Notes: a model not told the origin generated them from the sequence alone. A stretch of 64,000 nucleotides of DNA from Bacteroidales bacterium (GCA_019416285.1 DXXM01000002.1:62001-126000), one strand, 5' to 3'. Counted from the stretch's first letter, positions 17,213 through 26,602 are shown. A program made the numbers and translations.

Positions 17213-18346
17213 ATGAAATTCACTGTTCCAAGCAAGACGCTTCATAATTTTGCCTCATCGGTCAGCAAGGTCATCAACGCCAAAAACGCGCTGACCATCC
17301 TTAACAATTTCCTGTTTTCGATTGAAGGGAGTGTGCTGACAATCACGGCCTGCGACGGCGAGAATATGCTCTGCGGCCGTATTCCTATCATGGATGTGGA
17401 GGGCGAAGGCGAGTTTTGCATCGATGCCCGTCGTATCGTCGAGCTCCTGCGTGTTATGCCTGAGCAGGAACTGAATTTCACCATCGACGATGTGACGCTC
17501 GCAATCGAGATGTCGCACCCCAACGGTTCTTATAAGTTCATGGGCCTGAAGGGTTCGGAATATCCCCACCCTGACCGTGCGGTGAAGTCCGAGAATCAGC
17601 TTGTGTTCAAGGCTCCCGGTTCCGCTCTCCTGCGCGGACTGGAGTTCACTTCGTTTGCAGCCGGTACTGACATGCTGCGTCCGCAGATGATGGGTGTGTA
17701 TTGGGACATCAAGCCCGACAAACTCATTTTCGTGGCCACAGATACCCACAAGCTCGTCCGCTTCGAGGATTCGAGCCTGTCGCCCAATATCGAGGGTTCG
17801 TTTATTCTCCCGAATAAGTCGACCAACGTGTTCCGCAGTGTGTTCACCCGCGACGAGGAGGTGACCGTTAAGCTCGAACCGCAGACCGGCGTGACTTTCG
17901 AAACCGACACTTTCACTTTTGAAAGCCGTCTTGTCAAGGGCCGTTTCCCCGACTATACCCGTGTGATTCCTGAAAACAATCCGTTCACACTCACTGTCGA
18001 CCGTCATCAGTTTACCACAGCTGTGCGCCGGGTGAGTCTCTTTGTTGATGAGGGCCACGGTCTGATTAAGTTCAATATCACTCCTGAGCGTCTTACCATC
18101 AAGGCTTCGGACAATGAATACAACACTTCAGGCGTCGAGAACCTTTCGGCCGACTTTACCGGCAAAAATATGGTGGTAGGCTTCAGCTCGTCGTATCTCT
18201 CCGAACTTGCGGGAGTGCTCTGGACCGAGGATATTATCTTCAAGCTTGCAGACCCCTCCAAGCCTGCCGTGATTGTTCCGACCGAGGACAAGGCTGACAC
18301 CCGTCTCACGATGCTCCTCATGCCGATGAATGTCACCGACTTCTAA
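17213..18346 (+). CDS. dnaN: DNA polymerase III beta subunit (sliding clamp)
   Basis: A 377-residue protein of the usual clamp length with three tandem DNA-clamp domains. It opens with 'MKFTVPSKTLHNFASSVSKVINAKN' and continues with 'LTITACDGENMLCGRIP', 'FCIDARRIVELLRVMPEQ' and 'VATDTHKLVRFED'. The C-terminal 'TKASDNEYNTSG'-like region and the closing 'RLTMLLMPMN' match the conserved clamp end where polymerase and partner peptides bind. It forms the ring that tethers the replicative polymerase. dnaA is not adjacent; a DnaQ-like exonuclease gene follows 57 bp later. Confidence 0.95.
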   Translation: MKFTVPSKTLHNFASSVSKVINAKNALTILNNFLFSIEGSVLTITACDGENMLCGRIPIMDVEGEGEFCIDARRIVELLRVMPEQELNFTIDDVTLAIEMSHPNGSYKFMGLKGSEYPHPDRAVKSENQLVFKAPGSALLRGLEFTSFAAGTDMLRPQMMGVYWDIKPDKLIFVATDTHKLVRFEDSSLSPNIEGSFILPNKSTNVFRSVFTRDEEVTVKLEPQTGVTFETDTFTFESRLVKGRFPDYTRVIPENNPFTLTVDRHQFTTAVRRVSLFVDEGHGLIKFNITPERLTIKASDNEYNTSGVENLSADFTGKNMVVGFSSSYLSELAGVLWTEDIIFKLADPSKPAVIVPTEDKADTRLTMLLMPMNVTDF

Positions 18347-18403
18347 TGCTCTCATCCCAATAGGAATACATATAATCATCCGTTCTGACGACTGAACCAA
18401 CAC

Positions 18404-19165
18404 ATGCAACTCAATCTCAAGAAACCTATCGTTTTCTTTGACCTCGAAACCACCGGAGTCGACATCCTTCACGACCGCATCGTGGAAATTTCGCTCATAA
18501 AGGTGCTTCCCGGGGGAGAGGAAATCGAAAAGACGCGCCGTGTCAATCCCGAAATCCATATCCCTGAGGAGGCCACGGTGGTCCATCATATAACCGACGA
18601 GGATGTGGCCGGAGAGCCGACATTCCGTCAGATTGCGCGCTCGCTTGCCAACGAGCTTACCGGTTGCGACATAGCCGGTTTCAACTCCAACCGCTTCGAT
18701 ATACCCATGCTTGACCAGGAGTTTCAGCGTGCCGGAGTAAAATTCGATTTCTCGAAGGCCCGTTTCATCGACGTGCAGACGATTTTCCACAAAAAGGAGC
18801 AGCGCACCCTCGTGGCCGCCTACCGTTTCTACTGCGGCAAGGAGCTCGACGGCGCTCACTCGGCCAACGCCGACACGCGTGCGACCTACGAGGTGCTCAA
18901 GGCACAGCTCGACCGCTACGACGACCTCCCCAACGACATGGAGGAGCTCAGCAAATATGCCTGCAACAACCGCAATGTCGATTTCATGGGCCGCATCATA
19001 TATGACGACAAGGACCGCGAAATCATCAACTTCGGCAAATACAAGGGGAAACCCGTCGAAGAGGTGTTGCGCCGCGACCCGTCATACTATGACTGGATTA
19101 TGAAAGGTGATTTCGCGCAGAACACCAAGGACTGCTTCACCCGTATAAAACTCCGTATGAAATGA
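18404..19165 (+). CDS. DEDDh 3'-5' exonuclease with C-terminal DUF3820-like domain
   Basis: A 253-residue protein. Residues about 6-170 form a DnaQ-type exonuclease: 'FFDLETTG' (Exo I, D/E), 'DIAGFNSNRFDIPML' (Exo II) and 'GAHSANADTRATYEVL' (Exo III, with H before D). Residues about 200-253 match the short DUF3820-type module ('INFGKYKGKPVEEVLRRDPSYYDWI'), whose function is not established. A proofreading or repair nuclease is likely. Location between dnaN and coaBC supports a replication link but does not prove that it is the replicative epsilon subunit. The stop overlaps the coaBC start by 4 bp. Confidence 0.85.
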   Translation: MQLNLKKPIVFFDLETTGVDILHDRIVEISLIKVLPGGEEIEKTRRVNPEIHIPEEATVVHHITDEDVAGEPTFRQIARSLANELTGCDIAGFNSNRFDIPMLDQEFQRAGVKFDFSKARFIDVQTIFHKKEQRTLVAAYRFYCGKELDGAHSANADTRATYEVLKAQLDRYDDLPNDMEELSKYACNNRNVDFMGRIIYDDKDREIINFGKYKGKPVEEVLRRDPSYYDWIMKGDFAQNTKDCFTRIKLRMK

Positions 19166-20376
19166 GCGCGCTCGCAGGGAAGCATATTGTCCTGGGTATA
19201 TGCGGCGGCATTGCCGCCTATAAATCCGTATCGCTTCTGCGCCTGCTCGTCAAGGCCGGCGCGGAGGTGCAGGTCGTGATTACGCCGGCCGGCAAGGAGT
19301 TCATCACTCCCGTGACTCTTTCGGCGCTTAGTCAGAAGCCGGTGGTGAGTGAATTTTTCACCGCTAATACCGGCGAGTGGCACTCGCATGTCGACCTCGG
19401 TCTCTGGGCTGACTGCATGGTGATAGCTCCGGCCACAGCCTCGACCATCGGCAAGATGGCCCACGGAATCGCCGACAATATGCTCGTCACCACCTATCTC
19501 TCTGCCAAATCGCAGGTGTTTGTGGCTCCGGCCATGGACCTCGACATGATGGCCCATCCCTCCACCACCGCCAATATCGGGCTGCTCCGTTCCTATGGCA
19601 ACATAATCATCGAGCCGGAGAGCGGAGAGCTGGCAAGCGGCCTCGTGGGTAAGGGACGCATGGAGGAGCCGGAGAAAATCGCGGCCGTCCTTGAGGACTT
19701 TTTTGCATCCCGTAAGGATCTTTCAGGGAAAAAAGTGCTCATCACGGCCGGTCCGACTCACGAAAAGATAGACCCTGTACGTTTTATAGGTAACTGCTCG
19801 TCAGGCAAGATGGGCTACGCCCTCGCCGAAGAGTGTGCGGCCCGCGGTGCAGAGGTCACTCTCGTCAGCGGCCCTGTCGCCATCCGCACGTCCAATCCCT
19901 CGATAAGAGTGATTGATGTCGAATCCGCGCGCGATATGCTTGCGTCCTGTGAAGAGGCCTTCCCATCGGCCGACATTGCCGTGATGTGTGCTGCCGTGGC
20001 CGATTACGCTCCTGCTGAGGTGGCTGACCGCAAAATCAAGCGCGAACACTCGGAAGTGCCGGTGATTCATCTGGTAAAGAATCCCGACATCGCGGCCACA
20101 CTCGGCTCGCGGAAGCGCCCCGGACAGATTCTTGTCGGTTTCGCGCTTGAAACGGATCATGAGCTCGACAACGCCGCCGAGAAGCTGCGCCGCAAGAACC
20201 TCGACATGATAGTGCTGAACTCTCTGCGCGACAAAGGCGCGGGATTCGGTACGGACACGAACAAGGTGTCGATTATCAGGCGCGACGGTTCCCGCGAGGA
20301 TTTCGGTCTGAAATCGAAGCGAGAGGTGGCTGCCGACATCGTATCGTCCGTCATCGGCCTGACCGCACAGCAGTGA
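19162..20376 (+). CDS. coaBC: bifunctional phosphopantothenoylcysteine decarboxylase/synthase
   Basis: A 404-residue two-domain enzyme that turns 4'-phosphopantothenate and cysteine into 4'-phosphopantetheine for coenzyme A. The N-terminal CoaC flavoprotein starts with 'KHIVLGICGGIAAYKSVSLLR' and has the 'PAMDLDMMAHPST' region with its histidine. The CoaB half starts near residue 190 with 'KKVLITAGPTHEKIDPVRFIGNCSSGKMG', and includes the 'AAVADYAP' strand and the 'KRPGQILVGFALETD' segment. Translation is probably coupled to the exonuclease gene upstream (ATGA overlap). Together with coaE near 36 kb, two CoA-pathway genes lie in this window. Confidence 0.95.
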   Translation: MSALAGKHIVLGICGGIAAYKSVSLLRLLVKAGAEVQVVITPAGKEFITPVTLSALSQKPVVSEFFTANTGEWHSHVDLGLWADCMVIAPATASTIGKMAHGIADNMLVTTYLSAKSQVFVAPAMDLDMMAHPSTTANIGLLRSYGNIIIEPESGELASGLVGKGRMEEPEKIAAVLEDFFASRKDLSGKKVLITAGPTHEKIDPVRFIGNCSSGKMGYALAEECAARGAEVTLVSGPVAIRTSNPSIRVIDVESARDMLASCEEAFPSADIAVMCAAVADYAPAEVADRKIKREHSEVPVIHLVKNPDIAATLGSRKRPGQILVGFALETDHELDNAAEKLRRKNLDMIVLNSLRDKGAGFGTDTNKVSIIRRDGSREDFGLKSKREVAADIVSSVIGLTAQQ

Positions 20377-20417
20377 ACCGTGTGACTATCTGAAATATTC
20401 CCGACGCTCCCCGCCTT

Positions 20418-21326
20418 ATGAAAATTCTCGTCTCTCTCTTTCTCTTTCTTGTGTCCCTCCCCGTGCTCAGCGCGCAGGAACTGAACTGTCGTGTCGAAGT
20501 CAACACGAGTCAGCTGGAGGGCACCAACAAGACTGTTTTCGAAACCCTGCAGAGCGCTATCAACGAATATGTCAACACCAACCACTGGACTCCGGCCCAG
20601 TTCGCGGCCAACGAGAAAATAGAGTGTACGCTCTTTTTCAACATCACGAAATACGATGAACCGACCGGACTGATGGAAGGAAGCCTGCAGGTGCAGTCGC
20701 TCCGTCCGGTCTACAACTCTTCATATCTGTCGACACTCATCAATTTCAAGGACAACAGCATTTCCTTCAACTATACCCAGGGAGAGCCGCTGCTTTATTC
20801 CGAGATGCAGATGGAGAGTCAGCTCACGCAGATTCTGAATTTCTATATCTATCTGATTCTCGCAGTCGATTTCGACTCGTTCTCGCCGCGTGGTGGCGAT
20901 GCGCTTTTCGAGCGCCTTGAAACCATAGTCCATCAGGGACAGTCGTCGGGCGAGACAGGATGGAAGGCTTTTGAGGATACTAAAAACCGCGCGGCGGTGC
21001 TCGCGTCGTTCACAGACCCCTCCACGCGTATCATCCGTGACTTATATTACAACTATCACCTTCAGGGACTCGACCAGATGTCGGTGAGTCCTGACAAGGG
21101 GCGAAAGACCATCGACACGTCGCTTGACGTGCTGACTGAAGTGTTCAAGGTTGCTCCGATGTCTGTCGGGCTCTCGATGTTCAGAGACGCCAAACTCGAC
21201 GAGCTTGTCAATTTATATTCGAAAGCGCCGGCCGACGAGCGTCAGCATGCCTACGATGTCCTCTCTCCGATATATCCTACGGATCAGGACCGGCTTGACA
21301 AAATCAAGCGCGGCGACAATCCGTGA
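20418..21326 (+). CDS. DUF4835 family protein (PorD-like)
   Basis: A 302-residue exported protein: signal peptide 'MKILVSLFLFLVSLPVLSAQE', then the family start 'LNCRVEVNTSQL' and the conserved 'FETLQSAINEYVNTNHWT', 'NFYIYLILAVDFDSFSPRGGD' and 'NRAAVLASFTDP' segments. DUF4835 includes the protein called PorD in type IX secretion work, but homologues also occur in Bacteroidales that lack a full T9SS. The function here is therefore open. It sits between coaBC and recN, an order I recall from other Bacteroidetes. Spacing is 41 bp before and 36 bp after. Confidence 0.8.
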   Translation: MKILVSLFLFLVSLPVLSAQELNCRVEVNTSQLEGTNKTVFETLQSAINEYVNTNHWTPAQFAANEKIECTLFFNITKYDEPTGLMEGSLQVQSLRPVYNSSYLSTLINFKDNSISFNYTQGEPLLYSEMQMESQLTQILNFYIYLILAVDFDSFSPRGGDALFERLETIVHQGQSSGETGWKAFEDTKNRAAVLASFTDPSTRIIRDLYYNYHLQGLDQMSVSPDKGRKTIDTSLDVLTEVFKVAPMSVGLSMFRDAKLDELVNLYSKAPADERQHAYDVLSPIYPTDQDRLDKIKRGDNP

Positions 21327-21362
21327 CGACTTTACTTCTCACCTCTAATATATCCTAAAAAA

Positions 21363-23024
21363 GTGCTTGAATCACTCCACATATCAAACTATGCCCTCAT
21401 TGACCTTATCGACATAAAGTTTCATGAGGGTTTCAACGTAATCACCGGCGAGACCGGCGCGGGCAAGTCGATTATTCTCGGCGCGCTCTCGCTGCTGCTC
21501 GGAAGCCGTGCCGACACGCGGGTCGTGGCCAATCCTGACGCCAAGAGCGTAATCGAGGCCGTGTTTACGGTCGACGACTATCCTTTGCTCAAGGATTTCT
21601 GCCTTCAGGAAGATATCGAGTGGGATGACGAGCGCTGTATCCTGCGCCGCGAGATTTCTCCCGCCGGACGTTCAAGGGCCTTTGTCAACGACTCGCCTGT
21701 ACCGCTGTCAAAGCTCCGCGATGTCAGCCTGCATCTTATCGACATCCATTCCCAGCATCAGAATCAGTTGCTTGCCACGCCTGAGTTTCAGCTCAGTGTC
21801 ATAGACACCCTTGCCGGAAACTCCCGCCGTGTGAGCGCCTATCAGATAAAATTCAATTTCCTGCGCGAAGCCGTCAGACGCCTGAAGGTGATGCGTGCCA
21901 AGGTGGAACGTGCGCGTGAGGACGAGGAGTTCACCCGCTATCAGCTCGAACAGCTCGAAGAACTCAATCTGCAACCCGGCGAACAGGCCGAACTGGAGAA
22001 GGAGCGCGACATGCTCAACAATCTCAGCGCCATCAAGGGGGCACTTTCGCGTGCATCGGGTGCGCTCGACGATGACGAGACGGGTGCCCTGCGCATGGTC
22101 GAGACCGCAGCCGAGGCTTGTGCCGATATCGAGGAAGTATTTGATTCGGCCGACAATATCTCGGAGCGACTGGAGACGGTGCGCATAGAGCTCTCCGACA
22201 TCGCCGCGACCATCCTGTCGATTGACGAGGGGCTTGGTGACGATCCGTCGGCTCTTGCCTCCATCGAGGAGCGTCTTAGTTCCATCTATTCGCTTTGCCA
22301 CAAGCATCATGTCGAGGACTCGGACGGCCTGATTGAATTGCGCGAGGCTCTGCGCGACAAACTCCGTGCGCTTGACAATTCCGGCGACGAGATTGAGGAG
22401 CTCGAGAAAGAAGCACGTCGCGCCAAGGCTCTTGCACGTGAGAGCGCCATGGAAATATCCGCGGCACGAAAAGAGGCCGCCGAGCGTTTCGGCAAGCGTC
22501 TTGCGGAAGTAGCTATGCCTCTCGGCATGAAGAATCTCCGCTGTGAAATCCGGGTTTCGCCTGCCGACATGACCTCGACCGGTATGGATGCGGTGGAGTT
22601 TATGGTGGCCTTCAATAAGAATCAGCCCCTCATGCCCGTCGGAGCTACTGCTTCTGGCGGCGAGATTTCGAGACTCATGCTCTCAATCAAGTCCATAATA
22701 GCTTCGAGCATGCAGTTGCCGAGCATTATTTTCGATGAAATCGACACCGGTGTGTCGGGCGACGTGGCCAACCGTATGGGCACTATGATGCTTGACATAT
22801 CGAAAAATATTCAGGTGACGGCCATTACCCATCTCCCGCAGGTAGCTTCGAAAGGCGTGCATCAGTATCGCGTCTACAAAGAGGACGACGAGCACTCGAC
22901 CCACACCCATATCGCACTTCTGACCGACGAGGAGCGCGTGCGCTCGATTGCGGCAATGCTCGGAGGAGCCGACATCGACGAAACAGCTATCGCAGCCGCC
23001 CGCAGCCTGCTGTCGCAAAAATAA
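21363..23024 (+). CDS. recN: DNA repair protein RecN
   Basis: A 553-residue SMC-like ATPase for double-strand break repair. The Walker A motif is in 'NVITGETGAGKSIILGAL' near residue 35. A long coiled-coil middle (about residues 150-350, rich in E/L/R heptads) is interrupted in the usual way. The C-terminal ATPase half has 'ASGGEISRLMLSIKS' (signature) and 'IIFDEIDTGVSGDVA' (Walker B). The start is GTG at 21363; the second residue onward ('LESLHISNYALID') matches the family N-terminus exactly. Probably transcribed with the upstream genes. Confidence 0.95.
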   Translation: MLESLHISNYALIDLIDIKFHEGFNVITGETGAGKSIILGALSLLLGSRADTRVVANPDAKSVIEAVFTVDDYPLLKDFCLQEDIEWDDERCILRREISPAGRSRAFVNDSPVPLSKLRDVSLHLIDIHSQHQNQLLATPEFQLSVIDTLAGNSRRVSAYQIKFNFLREAVRRLKVMRAKVERAREDEEFTRYQLEQLEELNLQPGEQAELEKERDMLNNLSAIKGALSRASGALDDDETGALRMVETAAEACADIEEVFDSADNISERLETVRIELSDIAATILSIDEGLGDDPSALASIEERLSSIYSLCHKHHVEDSDGLIELREALRDKLRALDNSGDEIEELEKEARRAKALARESAMEISAARKEAAERFGKRLAEVAMPLGMKNLRCEIRVSPADMTSTGMDAVEFMVAFNKNQPLMPVGATASGGEISRLMLSIKSIIASSMQLPSIIFDEIDTGVSGDVANRMGTMMLDISKNIQVTAITHLPQVASKGVHQYRVYKEDDEHSTHTHIALLTDEERVRSIAAMLGGADIDETAIAAARSLLSQK

Positions 23025-23103
23025 AAAATGCGGCGTTTTTCGTCAAAATCGGACGCTTAAATGTTTATACGGTAAATAATTATCAATAAAACAAGATACA
23101 TAC

Positions 23104-23859
23104 GTGGAAAAAAGCGATTATATCTACGGCATCCGTGCCGTAATCGAGGCTATTGATGCCGGCAAGGAAATAGATAAAATTTTTATAGCCAAGGATCTTC
23201 AGGGAGATCTCGCCGCCGAACTCATAGCCAAGGCAAGGACCAACCGAGTGGTGATGCAGCGCGTGCCTGTGGAGCGCATCAACAGAATCACCCGCAAGAA
23301 CCATCAGGGCGTGCTCGCCATGATGTCGGCCATCACCTATCACCGTCTCGACCACCTCGTACCGGAGCTTTACGAGGCCGGTATTCTGCCTTTCATCGTG
23401 TTGCTCGACGGTGTGACCGACGTCCGTAACTTCGGAGCCATCGCCCGTACCTGTGAGTGTGCCGGTGTGGATGCAATCGTGATTCCCGAACATGGCAGCG
23501 TGTCGGTGGGTGGCGACGCTATCAAGACATCGGCCGGTGCTCTGCATCATATCCCTGTCTGCCGTGTGTCATCTATTGCCTGGGCTGCGAAATTCCTGCG
23601 TGAGAACGGCTATAATGTAGTTGCCGTGACCGAGAAATCAGATATAAACTATACCGAGGGAAAATACACTGACCCGGTGGCCATAGTAATGGGCGCTGAG
23701 GACATCGGTATCTCTCCCGAGGCGATGAAGCAGTGCGAAACCCGTGTCGGTATCCCTATGTTCGGCAATATCGGTTCGCTCAATGTCTCCGTGGCGGCAG
23801 GCGTCATGATTTATGAAGTCGTGCGCCAGCGTCTCAGTGAGAACCTTGAAATCGTCTGA
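23104..23859 (+). CDS. rlmB: 23S rRNA Gm2251 2'-O-methyltransferase (RlmB/TrmH family)
   Basis: A 251-residue SpoU-type methyltransferase. The N-terminal substrate-binding domain includes 'YIYGIRAVIEAIDAGKEIDKIFI'. The C-terminal knotted catalytic domain has the three SpoU motifs 'LLDGVTDVRNFGAIARTCE', 'AIVMGAEDIGIS' and 'IPMFGNIGSLNVSVAAGVMIYE'. It methylates the ribose of a guanosine in 23S rRNA in characterised homologues; tRNA-specific relatives are hard to exclude by eye. The start is GTG at 23104. A strong hairpin follows the gene. Confidence 0.88.
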   Translation: MEKSDYIYGIRAVIEAIDAGKEIDKIFIAKDLQGDLAAELIAKARTNRVVMQRVPVERINRITRKNHQGVLAMMSAITYHRLDHLVPELYEAGILPFIVLLDGVTDVRNFGAIARTCECAGVDAIVIPEHGSVSVGGDAIKTSAGALHHIPVCRVSSIAWAAKFLRENGYNVVAVTEKSDINYTEGKYTDPVAIVMGAEDIGISPEAMKQCETRVGIPMFGNIGSLNVSVAAGVMIYEVVRQRLSENLEIV

Positions 23860-23882
23860 ATCATATATTCGTAAAATACAAA

Positions 23883-23930
23883 CAGAAAGCGGATGCACCC
23901 GGATGTGCGTCCGCTTTCTGGTTGTTTTCT
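23883..23930. terminator. terminator after rlmB
   Basis: A 16 bp stem (23883-23898 with 23905-23920, one G:T) is followed by GTTGTTTTC. It lies between convergent genes ending at 23859 and 23958 and may serve both. Confidence 0.75.
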
Positions 23931-23957
23931 ATGGAAATATTCTGTTTGTGGTGCAAT

Positions 23958-24725
23958 TCAGATGTTAACTATGGGGTAGCCGAATACTTTTTCGCCGGCC
24001 TTGCGTCTGTGCATGACTGTAAGTCCGATTGCAATCAATATGCTTGATATTCGGAGGAGATTGGGAACAAAAGCGCCAATGGCGGTCTCATTTCCTTCGA
24101 CCGGAAACAGTATCCAGCACATATTCATCAGTGCATGTAGCCCTATCGGAACCCATAGGTTGAAATTCCATTCCACGTATATCCAACTGAAATACAGTGC
24201 GCCGACGAAAGTTACGCCGAAAGCAAGCAGTGAACTGGCTAAATCGTGCCCCTGATAGATATGTCCGAGTCCAAATAGCACAGCTGGCAACAGCACGGCC
24301 CAAAGGAAGCCGATTTTGCCGTAACGGAAAAGTTGGCCGAACATGAAACCGCGATAGACAACTTCCTCATAGATGGCGGCGAGTACAATGTTGCGGAACG
24401 CATGGTCGTAGGAGAGTTCGGGGTTAAATGTTCCGATAATCGGGAAGCCTATCAGGAGTGGCAGTGTGCAGATTACTGCCACACCGAGTCCATAAAGTAT
24501 ATTCTTGTTCAGACCGAGTGATGGCAGAATCTCTTTGGGTTTGTGAATAAGAAACAGGGCAATTATAAGCGGTATGCAGGTGATTGCCCGTCGGAGGATG
24601 AATTTTAAAGAATATCCGGGGAACTCGGAGGATGGGACGAGTTTTGCAGCCCACAGGGAGACGACTTGGTCGGCAAGCAATGTTGCGGCGAGGACAATGA
24701 GGATGATTACTATTCTGTGTTTCAT
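23958..24725 (-). CDS. CPBP-family intramembrane protease
   Basis: A 255-residue membrane protein with about eight hydrophobic segments and the glutamic-type Abi/CPBP (CAAX protease-like) motifs: EExxxR in 'YEEVVYRGFMFG', FxxxH in 'FGLGHIYQG' and a later 'LHALMN' with histidine and asparagine. Bacterial members cleave membrane substrates or take part in peptide immunity, and the substrate here is unknown. It is the last gene of a minus-strand group, 30 bp after the methyltransferase, and is probably cotranscribed with tsaB and that gene. Confidence 0.85.
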   Translation of the reverse strand: MKHRIVIILIVLAATLLADQVVSLWAAKLVPSSEFPGYSLKFILRRAITCIPLIIALFLIHKPKEILPSLGLNKNILYGLGVAVICTLPLLIGFPIIGTFNPELSYDHAFRNIVLAAIYEEVVYRGFMFGQLFRYGKIGFLWAVLLPAVLFGLGHIYQGHDLASSLLAFGVTFVGALYFSWIYVEWNFNLWVPIGLHALMNMCWILFPVEGNETAIGAFVPNLLRISSILIAIGLTVMHRRKAGEKVFGYPIVNI

Positions 24726-24755
24726 AAAAACTGTTATTATTGTTGCAAAATGCTC

Positions 24756-25907
24756 TTATAATGCCTTACCCATCGTTGTGATTATGAGCAGGCGGGAGCC
24801 GTCGGAGGTGGTGACTCCGAACAGCATTTCGTCGCCGCCTTCCTTGATTTTTAATTTGGCGGCAAGCTGTGGCGCCGAAAGCGGGAAATTGCGTGTCGCA
24901 ACGTTGATGGTGGGATGAGCCTTGGCCACGGCCTTTATTCCTTGTTTTGAGAATGGATATATCTCCGCGATTTCAAAAATCTCTCCGGGAAAACCGTCGA
25001 CAGGTTTTCCCGATGTGAAAAGGTGAGTGTTGGGGTGGAGCTTAGCTACGCCTAAACGTTCCGACAGAAGCCGCATGCCTCCCCCTTTCATGACGGAAGG
25101 GTAGGGCTCGTAGAGGTAGCCCCCTGTTTCCGGTATGGCATAGGTCGGTGTTGCCGATGATTCCTCGACGGGAGTGAAGGTGATGCCGGTGTGTCCGACG
25201 GTGATACAGTTTATTTCCGTGATTTCGGGTTGAGTGGTCTCCTCCGCTTTGGCACTGATGGTGAATACGACCTCCTTACATTCTTTGGCGGTACCGATTG
25301 TCGTGACCGCGCAGTTACGGCCGAGTTCGCTGACAGCGCTTTTTATGTCAATCATGGGCGAGGCCTTGACAATCAGAGTCGAGCAGCGCGACATCATAAG
25401 GGGCATGGCCGGAATGATGTCGGGGCTGCAATCGCGCAGGGCGAAGTGGCGCCCGGCGGAGTCGCGCCGCGCGGGGTCGATGAAAATAGTGTCGAAATGC
25501 TCATTGTATCCCGCAAGCCATGCTATACTGTCGCCCTCGACGATGCGTATGTTCTCCACCCCGAGAACCTTTGCGTTATGGCAGGCGGTGATATAGGCTG
25601 TGTGGTCGAGCTCCACAGCCGTCACCTCGGCTGCTTTGCGCGCGAAACGGAAAGCATCTATGCCGAGGCCGCAGGTCATGTCGAGAATCCGCGTGCCGTC
25701 GGCTATCATGGAGGCATGTATGTCAGCTACGGCATCAGAAGTCGACATTTCGGCCACTGCAAGCGAGGGAAAACGGAACTCTCCGCAGCGGAGAGTCTCG
25801 GGCAGTTTGGCCGCGGTCTTGTAGCGGCACTCCCGTTGCAGGATTTCATCCATTTTCACCGGGTCGCCGTGATGCTTCAGCCTGAGTCTGTTGAAATCCT
25901 CTTTCAC
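24756..25907 (-). CDS. class I SAM methyltransferase with THUMP-like domain
   Basis: A 383-residue protein with a Rossmann methyltransferase core in the middle: 'ILDMTCGLGIDAFRFAR' (motif I), 'VTAVELDHTAY' (motif II) and 'FDTIFIDPARR' (motif IV, with a D-P-A-R rather than N/D-PPY). The C-terminal third contains the 'HPNTHLFTSGKP' region, 'EIAEIYPFSKQGIKAV' and 'ATRNFPLSAPQLAAKLKIKEGG', the pattern of the THUMP-like domain described in Bacteroidetes proteins. An RNA substrate is the natural guess. It starts with GTG and overlaps the tsaB stop by 4 bp, so it is coupled to a tRNA-modification gene. Confidence 0.75.
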   Translation of the reverse strand: MKEDFNRLRLKHHGDPVKMDEILQRECRYKTAAKLPETLRCGEFRFPSLAVAEMSTSDAVADIHASMIADGTRILDMTCGLGIDAFRFARKAAEVTAVELDHTAYITACHNAKVLGVENIRIVEGDSIAWLAGYNEHFDTIFIDPARRDSAGRHFALRDCSPDIIPAMPLMMSRCSTLIVKASPMIDIKSAVSELGRNCAVTTIGTAKECKEVVFTISAKAEETTQPEITEINCITVGHTGITFTPVEESSATPTYAIPETGGYLYEPYPSVMKGGGMRLLSERLGVAKLHPNTHLFTSGKPVDGFPGEIFEIAEIYPFSKQGIKAVAKAHPTINVATRNFPLSAPQLAAKLKIKEGGDEMLFGVTTSDGSRLLIITTMGKAL

Positions 25908-26602
25908 CCCAGCACGCTCTTTTTAGGTGTTGAAGCCTGGAAATCCTTGATGTAGTTGGGGGTGCTGTAGGCAAGGTCGATGAACTCCCTGCGTGAGTAT
26001 GCTTTTTCGGCAAGGGCAATCATGTCGATGGCGAGAGGATGGATGTCGGGAATAAAGGTGACATTGGGAGCAGTGATGACGCTGCGGGCCTTGTCGGAAC
26101 CGTTGCCGAACATCAGCACCCTGCGGTTGGAGGCTATGATGTCGGCATAACTGTCGGCGTCGAGTATGAGCGCCTGCTGTGGCATAACCTCTTCAAGCGC
26201 AAAGTCGAAAGCGGCGGTGTAGACCTCCATGCGGCGCGCGTCAATCATGGGGACGAAAATTTCATCGCCTTCGAGTTCCTGCGTGAACATGACGTTGCAG
26301 GCAAGGATGCGCAGCGTGTCGATGCCGATGAGAGGCACGTCGAGGGCGTAAGCGAGGCCCTTGGCCTCAGAGAGCCCTATTCGCAGGCCGGTATAGCTGC
26401 CCGGGCCCATGGACACGGCCACGGCTTCGAGTTTCAGCTCTTTGCTGCGGGCGAAATCAAGACAATATTTTATATAGTCGCTCAGCAGAGCGGCGTGGTT
26501 GCGGCCGCCACCTTCCTCCTGATGCGCGAGCACCATGCCCTCCGCGGTGAGGGCTACGGAGCAGTGGTCGGTCGAAGTGTCGATATTTAAAATTACAGCC
26601 AT
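25904..26602 (-). CDS. tsaB: tRNA threonylcarbamoyladenosine biosynthesis protein TsaB
   Basis: A 232-residue protein of the ASKHA fold that partners TsaD in making t6A37 of ANN-decoding tRNAs. The N-terminal 'ILNIDTSTDHCSVAL', 'GGRNHAALL' and 'VSMGPGSYTGLRIGLSEAKGLAYAL' are characteristic. The ATG at 26600-26602 is chosen because 'MAVILNIDTST' is the family N-terminus. An upstream ATG at 26677 would add 25 residues across the promoter. It is the first gene of the tsaB, methyltransferase, CPBP group. Confidence 0.93.
   Translation of the reverse strand: MAVILNIDTSTDHCSVALTAEGMVLAHQEEGGGRNHAALLSDYIKYCLDFARSKELKLEAVAVSMGPGSYTGLRIGLSEAKGLAYALDVPLIGIDTLRILACNVMFTQELEGDEIFVPMIDARRMEVYTAAFDFALEEVMPQQALILDADSYADIIASNRRVLMFGNGSDKARSVITAPNVTFIPDIHPLAIDMIALAEKAYSRREFIDLAYSTPNYIKDFQASTPKKSVLG

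Noticed and set aside
20418..21326. Claiming a complete type IX secretion system from the PorD-like gene
   Set aside because: Only this one gene is present in the window, and DUF4835 proteins occur in genomes without a full system.
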